A stretch of 37,493 bases of DNA from Bermanella sp. (GCA_029938135.1 JAPYOO010000018.1:1-37493), one strand, 5' to 3'. Shown: positions 7,450 to 16,691, counted from the stretch's first letter. Notes: generated by a model not told the origin, from the letters alone. Numbers and translations are program-made.

Positions 7450-9723
7450 TTAAAGCCAGCGCAGCATCGCGCTGGCAATTTCCTTATCTAAAACTCTTAA
7501 CTGTCCATCATCAAACAATATATGCCAATGGCGGGTCGTCTCCTGTTTAATCCTGCCCTTACCAAACTTACTGTGCTCAACTAGCTCAAGTGACGTAACA
7601 CTTTCTTGAACTGAATTGCGGTTAATTTTTGACACGGTTTTTAAATCTGGTTTTTCAAGTGCCTTCGCACTAATCTTTACAGGCCACTTAAGTTTATCTA
7701 GATACTTTTGCACGCTCTTTAAGATTCGGCGGCTTAATTTCAAATCCCCACCACCTTGCTGCCACATAGCCTTAACTTTCAATATATCGGTTATGGCCAT
7801 GCTTTGTATAAAGTCACTTATTTCTTGTGAGGCCGCCATGGGCGAGCCTAAACTTGGGTCATTGGTAGGTGTAATAAAGTGCAATTGCTCGATACAGCGA
7901 GTCATAGCCACATAAAATAGTCTCCGCTCACTTTCTATAGAGGCACTGGTTTGTAATTCACCTTCGCTCTGATAAGGATAAAAGTGACTGGTTAACCCCG
8001 GTAAAATTACCACAGGCCATTGAAGTCCTTTGGCACGGTGAATAGAACTAAGGACAATTCCTTGGCGATTTGTTTGATTGGCTCTTTTTTGTGCTAATTC
8101 TTGTAGGTATTGATACGTTTGGCCCGCTGGTAAATTTAAGCGTGCTATGAAACGCACAAAGCCCTGCACTGTGGCCAATCGATCGTCCACTTGCTGCTTA
8201 CTAAATGCACTGTCCGACACCCCTTTATAAAAGTCGGTTTCACGGATATAACAGTTTGCTAGTTGAAATCCCATCATGCGCTTATTTAGCGCCAACTTTA
8301 CAATAGACAGACGGTTTTCCAATTGCTGGCTTTGCCATTTTGACAGGTCCGGTAGGGTTAATTGCGAAAAAACCGGCATGACCTCTCTACCGCAGGCAGC
8401 TAGGTTGCGTGCGACTATTTGTAAATCTGCACGTTTAATTTTCATAGCTGGAAATGTTAAAAACGTCAGCCAACTTTGATAACGGTTACGCTCTTTGCGC
8501 TCAATGAAAGTACCTGCCGCTATTTCCAATAACATCATGATGGGCTGCAGTTCCATACGTTGCAGAACCCACGACTGATGAGACATTTGATAAGGAATAT
8601 CTTCTTGTAGAAGTGCCAACTCCAACGGTGCACTCATGCCCCATAACCTAAGCAACACCGCTATGTCTTCAAGGGGTCGATCAATGATGGCTTTTTTAAT
8701 AATTACGAGTGTTTGCTGGGCGTAATCAATGTGCTGGTGCACACTCACATGGCTATCGGGGTTATTGTCTCCTGCCACACAAATTACATCTTCGCGTTGT
8801 TTGTTTTGCAGAATGAGTTGATTGCTTAACAGCGCCACATCGTGACCATAACGAAACGTCGTGCTTAGAGTATAGCGGTGAACATCATTAAAGTGTTCGT
8901 CAAAATGCTTGAGCATGAACTGAGCACTGGAGCCCCGAAACTCATAAATGGTTTGATCTGGATCTCCAATAACGACAACTTGGGAACGTGTTCCTGCCAG
9001 CGTTTGTAAAAGAAATTGCTGGATGGGATTAATATCTTGATATTCATCCACCAACACCCAGTCCATATGATTACTAAAACGAGCAGCCACATCTGGGCGC
9101 GCACTGAACACTTGGCAAGGGTCGTACAACATGTCCGAAAAGCCAATGCGTCCATGCTCTTTACGCCAATTTTCATAAGCATCAAATACTTTGGCAAAAA
9201 AGGCGCAATTTTTTGGTAAACCCGTTTGTTTGAAAACTAATTCTGCAGGCTCTAGACTGGCTTTAACGTTTTCCATGAACGACATCATGGGATCTAACCA
9301 CTTCTTTTTATCTTGCAGGATCTCCAGAGCCGTTTGTTTATTAGCGTGCTCTTGTAAAAGACGCCACAAAATATACTCTTGCTCAGATTGAGAGATTAAC
9401 TCTTCTTTAAACTGCCTTAAAATACCTTCACTAATGAGGGAGTTATAAATTTTAAGGCCCAGTGCATGAAAAGTGCGTACTTGTGGCAGTTGAGTATTGG
9501 GTATCAGAGCAGACAACTTACTTGAGAAGTCTAGTTGTGCTGATTTATTGTACATAATCACTAACAAGCGTCGTGGGTTTTGGCCCATCTGTAAACGACG
9601 CTGAATAAACAAGGCAAGCGTCGTGGTTTTACCTGCACCCGCTACGGCAATAACCTTCGCATGACCATTTTCATGGTTAATGATTTGCTCTTGCTCTGGA
9701 CTTAACTGCAATGATGGACCCAA
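7450..9723 (-). CDS. UvrD/Rep-type superfamily 1 DNA helicase
   Basis: ATP-dependent DNA helicase of 757 residues. Motifs in order: Walker A (IAVAGAGKTTT, about 25-35), motif II DEYQD (226-230), motif III GDPDQTIYEFRGS (253-265), motif IV TFRYG (289-293), motif V IHRAKGLQWPVVILP (561-575) and motif VI RRLFYVAMTR (600-609). The last 45 residues (VEHSKFGKGRIKQ...HILFDDGQLRVLD) resemble the Tudor-like tail of UvrD/PcrA that contacts RNA polymerase. The start is forced to TTG at 9723: an in-frame TAA lies just upstream, and no ATG or GTG precedes Walker A. It differs from housekeeping UvrD and Rep in details, so it is probably an additional repair helicase. It is divergent from ppnP. Confidence 0.9.
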   Translation of the reverse strand: MGPSLQLSPEQEQIINHENGHAKVIAVAGAGKTTTLALFIQRRLQMGQNPRRLLVIMYNKSAQLDFSSKLSALIPNTQLPQVRTFHALGLKIYNSLISEGILRQFKEELISQSEQEYILWRLLQEHANKQTALEILQDKKKWLDPMMSFMENVKASLEPAELVFKQTGLPKNCAFFAKVFDAYENWRKEHGRIGFSDMLYDPCQVFSARPDVAARFSNHMDWVLVDEYQDINPIQQFLLQTLAGTRSQVVVIGDPDQTIYEFRGSSAQFMLKHFDEHFNDVHRYTLSTTFRYGHDVALLSNQLILQNKQREDVICVAGDNNPDSHVSVHQHIDYAQQTLVIIKKAIIDRPLEDIAVLLRLWGMSAPLELALLQEDIPYQMSHQSWVLQRMELQPIMMLLEIAAGTFIERKERNRYQSWLTFLTFPAMKIKRADLQIVARNLAACGREVMPVFSQLTLPDLSKWQSQQLENRLSIVKLALNKRMMGFQLANCYIRETDFYKGVSDSAFSKQQVDDRLATVQGFVRFIARLNLPAGQTYQYLQELAQKRANQTNRQGIVLSSIHRAKGLQWPVVILPGLTSHFYPYQSEGELQTSASIESERRLFYVAMTRCIEQLHFITPTNDPSLGSPMAASQEISDFIQSMAITDILKVKAMWQQGGGDLKLSRRILKSVQKYLDKLKWPVKISAKALEKPDLKTVSKINRNSVQESVTSLELVEHSKFGKGRIKQETTRHWHILFDDGQLRVLDKEIASAMLRWL
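7455..7483 (+). terminator. Possible terminator hairpin overlapping the helicase 3' end
   Basis: Perfect 8-bp GC-rich inverted repeat (7455-7462 with 7469-7476) with a 6-base loop, followed on the + strand by AATTTCC. It lies 17 bases after the PhnA-like stop, inside the last codons of the convergent helicase gene. It would suit ending the + transcript; the T-tract is short, so the call is tentative. Confidence 0.45.
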
Positions 9724-9783
9724 GGGTAGTCTGTATTAAAGGGAGGCTATTTTAAACAATATCCTTAGCCTTAACAGCTCGTT

Positions 9784-9812
9784 TTGACTAAAATTCGCTC
9801 TTAAATTAGGAT
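9784..9812 (+). promoter_or_regulatory. Candidate sigma70 promoter for ppnP
   Basis: TTGACT (9784-9789) and TAGGAT (9807-9812) separated by 17 bases, upstream of ppnP and in the divergent gap with the helicase gene. A second candidate is an extended -10 (TGCTAGAAT, 9829-9837). Which one is used cannot be told from sequence. Confidence 0.5.
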
Positions 9813-9890
9813 ATTTCCTCAGCAATAGTGCTAGAATCCACCTCCAATTTTTTTCACGTACTAAAACACACACATAATCTGGAGTTGCCC

Positions 9891-10172
9891 ATGTTTGACG
9901 TAAACGAATACTTTGAAGGTAATGTTAAATCTATCGCTTTTAACACTGAAACTTTGCCTGCTACATTAGGTGTTATGGCACCTGGCGAGTACACGTTTGG
10001 TACTGACCGCAAAGAAACTATGTCTGTCGTTAGCGGTGCTCTTACCGTTAAGTTACCAGGACAGGACGACTGGAACACCTTTAATCAAGGTGAGCAGTTT
10101 AAAGTGGATGCTAATGTAAGCTTTGACGTTAAAGTGGCCACCGCCACGGCTTATATGTGTATTTACGGATAA
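9891..10172 (+). CDS. ppnP: Pyrimidine/purine nucleoside phosphorylase (PpnP/YaiE family)
   Basis: A 93-residue single-domain cupin of the PpnP (YaiE) family, which catalyses phosphorolysis of a broad range of nucleosides. The family sequence is clear throughout: [17 protein letters not shown] at the start, [31 protein letters not shown], and the [13 protein letters not shown] end with YMCIYG. The open frame extends to 9828, but ATG 9891 gives the family start and has GGAG at 9881-9884. It is monocistronic by appearance, with a candidate promoter at 9784-9812 and a hairpin terminator after it. Confidence 0.95.
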   Translation: MFDVNEYFEGNVKSIAFNTETLPATLGVMAPGEYTFGTDRKETMSVVSGALTVKLPGQDDWNTFNQGEQFKVDANVSFDVKVATATAYMCIYG

Positions 10173-10182
10173 GACGCTTTTA

Positions 10183-10238
10183 GGCGTTGTATGCTTTGAT
10201 TATAGTCATTAAATACAGCGCCTAGCTTTTAATTATTT
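10183..10238 (+). terminator. Terminator after ppnP
   Basis: Ten-base-pair stem with one G-U pair (10183-10192 with 10213-10222), a 20-base loop, then the T-rich run TAGCTTTTAATTATTT. It lies 11 bases after the ppnP stop. The loop is long, so efficiency is uncertain. Confidence 0.55.
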
Positions 10239-10287
10239 ACCCCGATTTTCTGGTCAGCAATCTCTTTTCTGACTATATTTAAAGTGT

Positions 10288-10776
10288 ATGGATACAACAC
10301 TTTATTCAATTACCCCCTTTGATTGGCCCTCAATCTTTACTGCACTTGCCTGCGGCACGATCATAGGTATTGAGCGACAATTACGTGGTAAACCGGCGGG
10401 TATTCGCACCTCTGCACTTATCATTTTAGGCACCTACATTTTTATGGCGTGCTCCATTTATGTATCCCAAGCTGCCACCATGACGGATCCCTCTCGTATT
10501 ATTGGCCAGGTGATCACCGGTATTGGTTTTTTGGGCGCTGGCGTGATGCTAAGCAAAGGACGCAGCGTTTATGGCGTCACCAGTGCTGCGACTATCTGGT
10601 CTTTGGCTGCGATAGGGGTGTGCATTGGCATAGGGCAGCTTGGAAGTGCCTTTAAATTGTCTATTGTGGTGGTGGCAGTATTATTTGGCGTGGATATATT
10701 TGAGGATTACAGTCAGCGCATTGGGCAGCGAATGCAAAGCCGCTATAGCGATTGGCGTAATAGGGATGATGAGTAG
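10288..10776 (+). CDS. MgtC/SapB family inner-membrane protein
   Basis: A 162-residue hydrophobic protein with about four to five membrane helices. The hallmark of the family, GIERQLRGKPAGIRT, is at about 27-41 and is followed by RIIGQVITGIGFLGAGVML and GRSVYGVTSAATIWSLAAIG. It lacks the soluble C-terminal domain of Salmonella MgtC and ends soon after the last helix, as in the short YhiD/SapB-like members. Family members are linked to magnesium limitation and acid stress or to control of the F-type ATP synthase, but the role here is not known. No magnesium-sensing leader is evident in the 50 bases upstream. Confidence 0.88.
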   Translation: MDTTLYSITPFDWPSIFTALACGTIIGIERQLRGKPAGIRTSALIILGTYIFMACSIYVSQAATMTDPSRIIGQVITGIGFLGAGVMLSKGRSVYGVTSAATIWSLAAIGVCIGIGQLGSAFKLSIVVVAVLFGVDIFEDYSQRIGQRMQSRYSDWRNRDDE

Positions 10777-10866
10777 TATTAACATACAGATAAATATGCC
10801 ATTTAACCAACATACGCTACACAGGTGTAATGCAGATGGAGACGTACTTATCTGTACTTAGAAGTA

Positions 10867-11730
10867 TTAACCTTCTTGATAATTAACGCTATACCCAGCC
10901 TCAGCCGTTGTACCCAAAGACTTCACCAAGAATGGCAAGCCCTCTTCCAATTGCTTAGCTAAATTCCAAGGGGGATTGATCACTGCCATCCCGCTGCCAT
11001 ACATACCCGGTGCTTCATTTTCACCGCGAACCCACAAGCGAACATCTAAAAAGCTTTTACCCCCAGCTAAACTTAATTGCCTAACCATGGTTTGCGCCAT
11101 GTCTTTTTTGTTATCGGTTAAACTGTCGGTTCGGTTAATCAACGGATACCATACGATATACACGCCGTTGGCAAACCGTTTAATGCTGTCTTTTAAACTG
11201 GCCACTACTAACTTGTATTCATGGGCCTGCTCATATGGGGGATCAATCACCACCATCGCGCGCTTAGAAGTTGGCGGTAATAACGCTTTTAATCCAGCAA
11301 AACCATCTTGTTTTTCAACTTTGACATTACGTTTATCATCAAAGTTTTTCTTCAGTAATACGTAATCTTGTGGATGTAACTCAAACAAACGAGCCTTATC
11401 TTGGCTGCGCAGGCACTCATTAACAAACCATGGGCTACCCGGATAAAGCTTAAGGTTGCTTGAGCCGTTAAGCTGTTTAATTAAATCTGTGTAGGGCATC
11501 ATGGCAGATGGAATTTTTTTATCCCAAATAGCCTTAATACCTCCTTCAAATTCAGCCGTTTTATTGGCAATGCTGCTTTTTAAACTGAAAACACCGGCAC
11601 CCGCATGGGTATCTACGTATAAAAATGGTTTGTCTTTTTGGCCCATGTATTGGGCGGTTAAAACACACAACCAATGCTTAAGTACATCGGCATGATTGCC
11701 CGCGTGAAAACCGTGACGGTAACTTAACAT
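10867..11730 (-). CDS. rlmJ: 23S rRNA (adenine(2030)-N6)-methyltransferase RlmJ
   Basis: SAM-dependent methyltransferase that modifies A2030 of 23S rRNA; 287 residues from the chosen ATG at 11730. The start MLSYRHGFHAGNHADVLKHW is the classical RlmJ N-terminus. The motif PFLYVDTHAGAGVFSL binds SAM, and VVIDPPYEQ is the DPPY catalytic motif of N6-adenine methyltransferases. YPLINRTD and GSGMAVINPPW follow. The open frame continues 17 codons upstream, but that extension is not family sequence and reaches into the nhaB terminator, supporting the start chosen here. It is transcribed behind nhaB in the same direction but separated from it by a terminator. Confidence 0.95.
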   Translation of the reverse strand: MLSYRHGFHAGNHADVLKHWLCVLTAQYMGQKDKPFLYVDTHAGAGVFSLKSSIANKTAEFEGGIKAIWDKKIPSAMMPYTDLIKQLNGSSNLKLYPGSPWFVNECLRSQDKARLFELHPQDYVLLKKNFDDKRNVKVEKQDGFAGLKALLPPTSKRAMVVIDPPYEQAHEYKLVVASLKDSIKRFANGVYIVWYPLINRTDSLTDNKKDMAQTMVRQLSLAGGKSFLDVRLWVRGENEAPGMYGSGMAVINPPWNLAKQLEEGLPFLVKSLGTTAEAGYSVNYQEG

Positions 11731-11778
11731 GTATATTCTCTTAAGACGCTCGCCCGTAAGGGTTTGCATCAGGCGGTA

Positions 11779-11810
11779 CAAAAAATAAAGGCTGCACTAG
11801 GCAGCCTTTA
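11779..11810 (-). terminator. Rho-independent terminator of nhaB
   Basis: Perfect 9-bp stem (11787-11795 with 11801-11809) and a 5-base loop, followed on the minus strand by ATTTTTTG. It begins about 20 bases after the nhaB stop. Confidence 0.85.
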
Positions 11811-11828
11811 AAGAAATAGTATTTATAC

Positions 11829-13322
11829 TTACAAACTCGCTACGCAAAAAGCCGCAACCGAGGTCATTACGATGGTATAAGGCAATGCCATCCACACCAT
11901 TTTCCCGTAAGACAAGCGAATCAGCGGAGCAATAGCAGACGTTAATAAGAATAAAAAGGCAGCCTGACCATTCGGTGTCGCAACACTTGGCAAGTTAGTA
12001 CCGGTATTTACGGCAATGGCCAATAGATCGAAGTGTTCACGAGTAATATCACCCGCATCCAAAGCGGCCTTCACTTCGTTAATATATACGGTTGCTACAA
12101 ATACATTATCACTGATCACAGACAAAATGCCGTTAGCAAAAAACATAATGAGAGGCTGGGCCGATATACTTTGTGTAAATACCCAATCAATAATAGGTTG
12201 AAACAAGTGTTGATCATGGATCACTGCGACTACCGCAAAGAATACAATTAACAAGGCCGTAAATGGCATGGCTTCTTCAAATGAATGGCCAATTTGGTGT
12301 TCTTCGGTAATACCATTTAAAGCCGTTTGCAATATGATGATCGTTAGGCCAATTAAACCCACTGGTGCTAAATGAAGTGCAAGGGCTATTACTAAGAATA
12401 CCGCAGCACTGGCTTGAATCCACAATTGAGCCACTTCATGTTTGGTTCGCTTTTCAGATTCATATTTATCGTAATCGCGTAAAATGTTAAACACTGGCTC
12501 TGGAATAGTTTCTCCGTATCCAAATAATTTGAATTTTTCTACTACCACTACCGTCATTAAACCGGCTACAAATACCGGTATTGATACGGGTGCCATTTGT
12601 AAAAAGAACGTAATAAAGTCCCAACCGGCCTTCTCAGCAATCAATAAGTTTTGAGGTTCGCCCACCAAAGTAGATACACCACCCAAAGCCGTACCCACTG
12701 CACCATGCATCAGCAAACTACGTAAAAAGCTGCGAAACTGCTCTAAATCGGTTTTGTGATGGGCATGAACGCTTTCGTCATCACCATGATCATGGTCATC
12801 GTGATGATAATCACGGCCTGACGCCACTTTGTGGTAAACACTGAAGAAACCCACGCCTACAGAAATAATAACGGCGGTGACCGTTAATGCATCTAAAAAT
12901 GCCGACAATATCGCACACATAACACTAAAGGTTAAAGAGAGTAAAACTTTAGAGCGCACATTAATCAATAGCTTAGTAAATACAAATAGCAGTAGGTTTT
13001 TCATAAAGAAAATACCTGCCACCATAAACATCAATAACAAAATCACTTCAAAGTTAGCGATAATTTCATGTTTCACTGCACTAGGACTCGTCATCCCTAG
13101 TGCCACGGCTTCAATCACCAGTAAACCACCTGGTTGTAACGGGTAGCATTTAAGCGCCAAGGCAAGCGTAAAAATAAACTCTAAAATTAGTGCCCAACCG
13201 GCCACTGTGTAACCAATATCTGGAATCATCACCAATAAAGGGTTGATTAATAAAAAGGCAATTATGGCCTTTTTATACCAGGACGGGCTGTTGCCCAAAA
13301 AGTTGTGATATAGACTGCTCAT
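11829..13322 (-). CDS. nhaB: Na+/H+ antiporter NhaB
   Basis: Polytopic inner-membrane sodium/proton antiporter of 497 residues, close to the usual length of about 510. Similarity to E. coli NhaB as I remember it runs the full length: [11 protein letters not shown] at the start, [51 protein letters not shown], and [22 protein letters not shown] near the end. The cytoplasmic or periplasmic loop at residues 172-189 is unusually histidine-rich ([18 protein letters not shown]), where E. coli has an acidic loop with few histidines. The gene fits salt and alkaline pH homeostasis of a marine cell. It ends in a strong terminator and is preceded by a short gap after moaA. Confidence 0.96.
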   Translation of the reverse strand: MSSLYHNFLGNSPSWYKKAIIAFLLINPLLVMIPDIGYTVAGWALILEFIFTLALALKCYPLQPGGLLVIEAVALGMTSPSAVKHEIIANFEVILLLMFMVAGIFFMKNLLLFVFTKLLINVRSKVLLSLTFSVMCAILSAFLDALTVTAVIISVGVGFFSVYHKVASGRDYHHDDHDHGDDESVHAHHKTDLEQFRSFLRSLLMHGAVGTALGGVSTLVGEPQNLLIAEKAGWDFITFFLQMAPVSIPVFVAGLMTVVVVEKFKLFGYGETIPEPVFNILRDYDKYESEKRTKHEVAQLWIQASAAVFLVIALALHLAPVGLIGLTIIILQTALNGITEEHQIGHSFEEAMPFTALLIVFFAVVAVIHDQHLFQPIIDWVFTQSISAQPLIMFFANGILSVISDNVFVATVYINEVKAALDAGDITREHFDLLAIAVNTGTNLPSVATPNGQAAFLFLLTSAIAPLIRLSYGKMVWMALPYTIVMTSVAAFCVASL

Positions 13323-13378
13323 AGGCTTTATCTTATTTTAAGTGATGATTCTTTTATTGGCGCTAAATTACTTAAAAC

Positions 13379-14374
13379 TTAGCCGCCAGTTGTGTTCATA
13401 AAGCGCAATATTTTAACCTCTTGAGCTAAATTAAAGTAGTGCCTTTCGGGTTTAATAAGCATCGCATCTCGAATTGCTTGCTTAATAGGCTCTAAATCCC
13501 CAGGGTTTTGACGAACTACTTCCCTTAAGTCAACGCTGTGTTCATTTCCTAAGCATAGTAGTAATTTCCCTTCTGCGGTTAATCTTACTCGATTACAGCT
13601 TCCGCAAAAATTATGACTGTGTGGAGAGATGAATCCCACACGACTTTTATGGCCATCGTTAAAGCGCCAATACTCACTTGGACCACCACTGGTGTGGTCA
13701 ATTTTTTCTATTGGGAATTGAGCTTGAATGAGCGTGCGTATCTCATCACTGCTCATGAAGGTTTGCTCACGATCATGTTCACTGATTTGCCCCAATGGCA
13801 TTTCTTCAATAAAACTAATGTCCAATTCATTCTGACGAATATAGTTTATCAAATCTAAAATTTCATCATCGTTACGGCCCTTTAAAATAACCGCATTAAG
13901 TTTAATGTGAGAAAAGCCCTGTTGTTTAGCAGCCTGAATACCCGCTAATACCGTTTCAAGATTGCCCGTTCGGGTTAACTCTTTAAATCGCTGTGGATTT
14001 AAACTATCCAAAGAGATATTTAATCGATTTAAACCCGCTGCTTTTAGTTCTGAAGCCAAACGCGGTAACTGACTGCCATTACTGGTCATATTGAGTTCTT
14101 TTAAACCCGGCAACGCGGCTATATTCCCCACTAACTGAGCAACGCCATTTCGAACCAATGGCTCTCCCCCCGTTAGGCGAATTTTTTTAACCCCTAGCTC
14201 CACAAATGCGGTGGCAATTAATTGTATTTCTTCCAATGACAAAATTTGTTCACGGGGTAGAAAGGTCATCTCTTCCGACATGCAATACACACAACGAAAA
14301 TCACAACGGTCAGTGACGGAAATACGAACATAATCCACCACTCGATTAAACTTATCTACTAACTGTTCGGCCAT
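13379..14374 (-). CDS. moaA: GTP 3',8-cyclase MoaA
   Basis: Radical SAM enzyme for the first step of molybdenum cofactor synthesis, converting GTP to 3',8-cyclo-7,8-dihydro-GTP; 331 residues. The N-terminal cluster is CDFRCVYC (C24, C28, C31). The SAM-binding LTGGEPLVR follows, the C-terminal cluster begins [19 protein letters not shown], and the protein ends in the conserved GG needed for activity. ATG 14374 was chosen over the in-frame GTG three codons upstream because GAG lies 8 bases before the ATG. No other moa or moe gene is nearby. The 5' leader carries a long-range stem followed by a T-tract (14423-14503). Confidence 0.95.
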   Translation of the reverse strand: MAEQLVDKFNRVVDYVRISVTDRCDFRCVYCMSEEMTFLPREQILSLEEIQLIATAFVELGVKKIRLTGGEPLVRNGVAQLVGNIAALPGLKELNMTSNGSQLPRLASELKAAGLNRLNISLDSLNPQRFKELTRTGNLETVLAGIQAAKQQGFSHIKLNAVILKGRNDDEILDLINYIRQNELDISFIEEMPLGQISEHDREQTFMSSDEIRTLIQAQFPIEKIDHTSGGPSEYWRFNDGHKSRVGFISPHSHNFCGSCNRVRLTAEGKLLLCLGNEHSVDLREVVRQNPGDLEPIKQAIRDAMLIKPERHYFNLAQEVKILRFMNTTGG

Positions 14375-14422
14375 AATCTGCACTCAAGATGAGCCTCTGT
14401 AAAGATAACGCCATACTATCAA

Positions 14423-14503
14423 GAATAAAAAGCCCCTCGCCAGTTTAGATATGGAATTAACTGTTTTTATTGAAGAACACAGATATAAGCACAGGCGTGA
14501 GGC
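14423..14503 (-). promoter_or_regulatory. Structured moaA leader, possible attenuator
   Basis: On the moaA-coding strand, a 10-base arm (14503-14494) pairs with 14441-14432 (one A-A mismatch, one G-U). A 52-base loop lies between them, and TTTTTATTC follows the 3' arm, about 50 bases before the moaA start. This is the layout of a riboswitch or attenuator. moaA genes of gammaproteobacteria are known to carry a Moco RNA motif, but I cannot confirm its conserved core here. Confidence 0.35.
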
Positions 14504-14524
14504 GGGTTAACTAAAGAAAGCACT

Positions 14525-14564
14525 ATAAAAGGCCGTTTTAGCCTTTTAAAACAGGCTAAAGGCC
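14525..14564 (-). terminator. Rho-independent terminator of the class V aminotransferase gene
   Basis: On the minus strand GGCC-TTTAGCCT pairs with AGGCTAAA-(AC bulge)-GGCC (14564-14531), followed by TTTTAT. It starts 15 bases after the aminotransferase stop. Confidence 0.8.
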
Positions 14565-14579
14565 CTATGAAATGAAGGG

Positions 14580-15803
14580 CTATGCTGTAAGGGCCTCTTT
14601 CACATCTAAGTGCCGCTCAAGCGCTGCCATACCCTGCGGTAGGTCAACAGGCGCCCCATTATTTTTTAAACTCATGCCAAATGCATGTAAGGTTCGATAT
14701 AGATTATGAGCACGACTTTGCTCTCCCATTTGACCAATACGCACAATGGGCAAGCCAAATGAACCCGATATCTCAACTTTATATAGATTCGACATGGTCG
14801 CCAACACTTGTTTGCCATCAACGCCATCAGGCAGGCGAATTCCCACCACACTGTTTAAACGACTTTTAGGCGCCACAAACAATGCTAAGCCCATGGCTTC
14901 AATAGCTGCTTGCAAAGCTTGGCTGCATACCAAGTGACGATCAAATCGCTTTTCTAAGGTTTCTGAGCAAACCTGTCGCAGCGCCTCGTGTATTGCTAAG
15001 ATTCCACTCACTGGAGCCGTGTAGTGATACCCTTTCTTTTCCCAAAATTGCAAAGCCAATCGAGCATCTAAACACCAATGTGGCATGGGGGCAGAGCGAT
15101 TCACAATCTCCGGCCAAACGTGTTCACTAAAGGCAATTAAAGAAACCCCTGGAATTGAGGCCAATCCTTTTTGGCCACCGGTAATGACGACATCTACCTG
15201 CCATTCATCCATTTTCAATGGCATTGTGCTTAACGTACAAACAGCATCCACTATGGATAACACCCCATACTGGCGCGCAAGCTTTGTGATGTCAGCCAAT
15301 TGATCATTCCAAACCGTACACGAGGTTTCCCCTTGCACCAACGTAATCACATCAAAGTCGCCGTTTTCAAGTAAGGTTTTCACTTGTTGCGCTTCACAGC
15401 CCTGCCCTTCCGGTAAATCTAATAGAGTCACTTCCCCGCCTACACGGGTGGCCATTTCAGCTAATCGTGCACTGAAGAAACCATTATTAATGCACAGAAC
15501 CTTTCGACCAGGCCACACAAGGTTAGTGATCGCCATTTCCATGGCCGCACTGCCCGGTCCCGCAACCCCTAAAATGTGCTGACTACGGGTTTGAAACACA
15601 TACTGAGCCATCAAGCGTACACGCTCGATGACCTTATTCATGGTTTCGCCCAAATGGTTAATCACCACGGAATTTGCCGATGCGACTTTTTGAGAGACCG
15701 GTACCGGTCCTGCTCCCATGAGCAAAAGAGGCTCGTCTGGCAAAATACTATCTAAAGGAAGATCGGTTGGAGGTAATATTAAGGTGCTATTGGTCATAAG
15801 CAT
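14580..15803 (-). CDS. Class V PLP-dependent aminotransferase (alanine/serine-glyoxylate type)
   Basis: A 407-residue fold-type I PLP enzyme of the alanine-glyoxylate/serine-glyoxylate aminotransferase group. LLMGAGPVPVSQKV near the N-terminus and HILGVAGPGSAAMEMAITNL (phosphate-binding loop) fit the family. VDAVCTLSTMPL contains the pyridine-N aspartate (D186), and VVITGGQKGLASIPG carries the Schiff-base lysine (K212). The C-terminal IVRIGQMGEQSRAHNLYRTL region binds the substrate carboxylate. The physiological substrate pair cannot be read from sequence; a pyridoxamine-pyruvate transaminase-like activity is another possibility in this group. Two in-frame ATGs are two codons apart at the start. 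A perfect 14-base palindrome lies just upstream (15812-15825). Confidence 0.88.
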   Translation of the reverse strand: MLMTNSTLILPPTDLPLDSILPDEPLLLMGAGPVPVSQKVASANSVVINHLGETMNKVIERVRLMAQYVFQTRSQHILGVAGPGSAAMEMAITNLVWPGRKVLCINNGFFSARLAEMATRVGGEVTLLDLPEGQGCEAQQVKTLLENGDFDVITLVQGETSCTVWNDQLADITKLARQYGVLSIVDAVCTLSTMPLKMDEWQVDVVITGGQKGLASIPGVSLIAFSEHVWPEIVNRSAPMPHWCLDARLALQFWEKKGYHYTAPVSGILAIHEALRQVCSETLEKRFDRHLVCSQALQAAIEAMGLALFVAPKSRLNSVVGIRLPDGVDGKQVLATMSNLYKVEISGSFGLPIVRIGQMGEQSRAHNLYRTLHAFGMSLKNNGAPVDLPQGMAALERHLDVKEALTA

Positions 15804-15811
15804 GATCCAAA

Positions 15812-15825
15812 GGGGCGTGCGCCCC
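15812..15825 (-). other. GC-rich hairpin just upstream of the aminotransferase start
   Basis: A 14-base palindrome (GGGGCG-TG-CGCCCC) ends 8 bases before the aminotransferase ATG and follows the YfaZ-like stop on the same strand. It has no T-tract, so it is more likely a translational or mRNA-processing element than a terminator. Its function is unknown. Confidence 0.4.
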
Positions 15826-15848
15826 AGTAAAACGGTAGAAGAGTGTCA

Positions 15849-16502
15849 TTAAAAACGAGCGCGCAGACCCAACATTGAGCCTTCAGCCAGCTTGATTTCG
15901 TCATCATTTTTATCAATTACAGCCACATAACGATAATGTGCATAAATGGCCACATCCCAACTAAAGGCATATTCAACCCCAAGCTGGTATTCATATTCTA
16001 GTTGAGCTTGATCGTCCCAGTCACTGCTTAGGAAAAACGGGCGGATATTAAAACCAATATTACTTTGCAAGCCCGCAACCACAGGTATGAATAACTGAGT
16101 GCGAAACCCTATGCCGGTGCGTTTATAGTTATCTAAAGAGTCAATGCGGGTTTGTGATAATTCAAAATCAAATTCTGCCCCGCCATTAAGGCTTGGGTCT
16201 TTAAGGTAACCAAAGCCGCCAGCTCCTAAGGCTAAAATTTCAACTTCTTGCTCTTCTTGATTGACGCCCATTACTTTAACAGTGTCTTCACTATTGAAGT
16301 AACTCAGGTAGAACATGCTGGTGACTTTCTCGCCTTCACTGCCAGGAGGGGTTTCACCCACGCCTATTCGCAGCTGCGTCATTTCATCACCTTGTGCCAA
16401 ATCTAAAAATAAGGTGTCATATTCGGCATGGGCGGAGGCTGTGCAGAGCATCAATGTGCTCATGAAAATAGGGATGGATAAGCGTAACAATAATGAATTC
16501 AT
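15849..16502 (-). CDS. YfaZ-like outer-membrane beta-barrel protein
   Basis: A 217-residue exported protein. It has a typical signal peptide (MNSLLLRLSIPIFM...ASAHA, cleavage before EYD), alternating aromatic/polar beta-strands throughout (GIGFRTQLFIPV, IGFNIRPFFL, YQLGVEYAFSWDVAIYAHYRYV) and a terminal phenylalanine, the signal for outer-membrane insertion. The overall pattern resembles the YfaZ family of small outer-membrane proteins, whose function is unknown. ATG 16502 was chosen over an upstream in-frame start because it places the signal peptide at the N-terminus. It lies 45 bases before the aminotransferase gene in the same direction and divergent from the haem lipoprotein. Confidence 0.75.
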   Translation of the reverse strand: MNSLLLRLSIPIFMSTLMLCTASAHAEYDTLFLDLAQGDEMTQLRIGVGETPPGSEGEKVTSMFYLSYFNSEDTVKVMGVNQEEQEVEILALGAGGFGYLKDPSLNGGAEFDFELSQTRIDSLDNYKRTGIGFRTQLFIPVVAGLQSNIGFNIRPFFLSSDWDDQAQLEYEYQLGVEYAFSWDVAIYAHYRYVAVIDKNDDEIKLAEGSMLGLRARF

Positions 16503-16691
16503 GTAAATAACCTCGATGTCGGCCCAGAGCATAACAAAATAGGCCTGCTTATCAATAGTTTAGCCCGTAACGGTGGGCTTTATAGACATACTACTTAGGT
16601 CCCATGCATGTCTGGCCTATTGGATATGGGCGTACCCCCTGTTTTGCCTAATAATAATGATCATCTACATACACGAACCCACAGGCAAGCC

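Noticed and set aside
10785-10856. Nine-base inverted repeat (TACAGATAA/TTATCTGTA) 54 bases apart
   Set aside because: The arms are AT-rich and far apart, with no T-tract; probably chance in the MgtC-rlmJ convergent gap.
10640-10861. 73-residue frame overlapping the MgtC/SapB gene end
   Set aside because: It overlaps the coding end of a recognisable gene in another frame, with no ribosome site or family resemblance.
13333-13375. TTTTAAGT/ACTTAAAA inverted repeat between nhaB and moaA
   Set aside because: Short AT-only arms with 27 bases between; does not match a known operator I can name.
16556-16580. AGCCC/GGGCT hairpin upstream of the haem lipoprotein
   Set aside because: Only five base pairs; too weak to call a terminator or operator.
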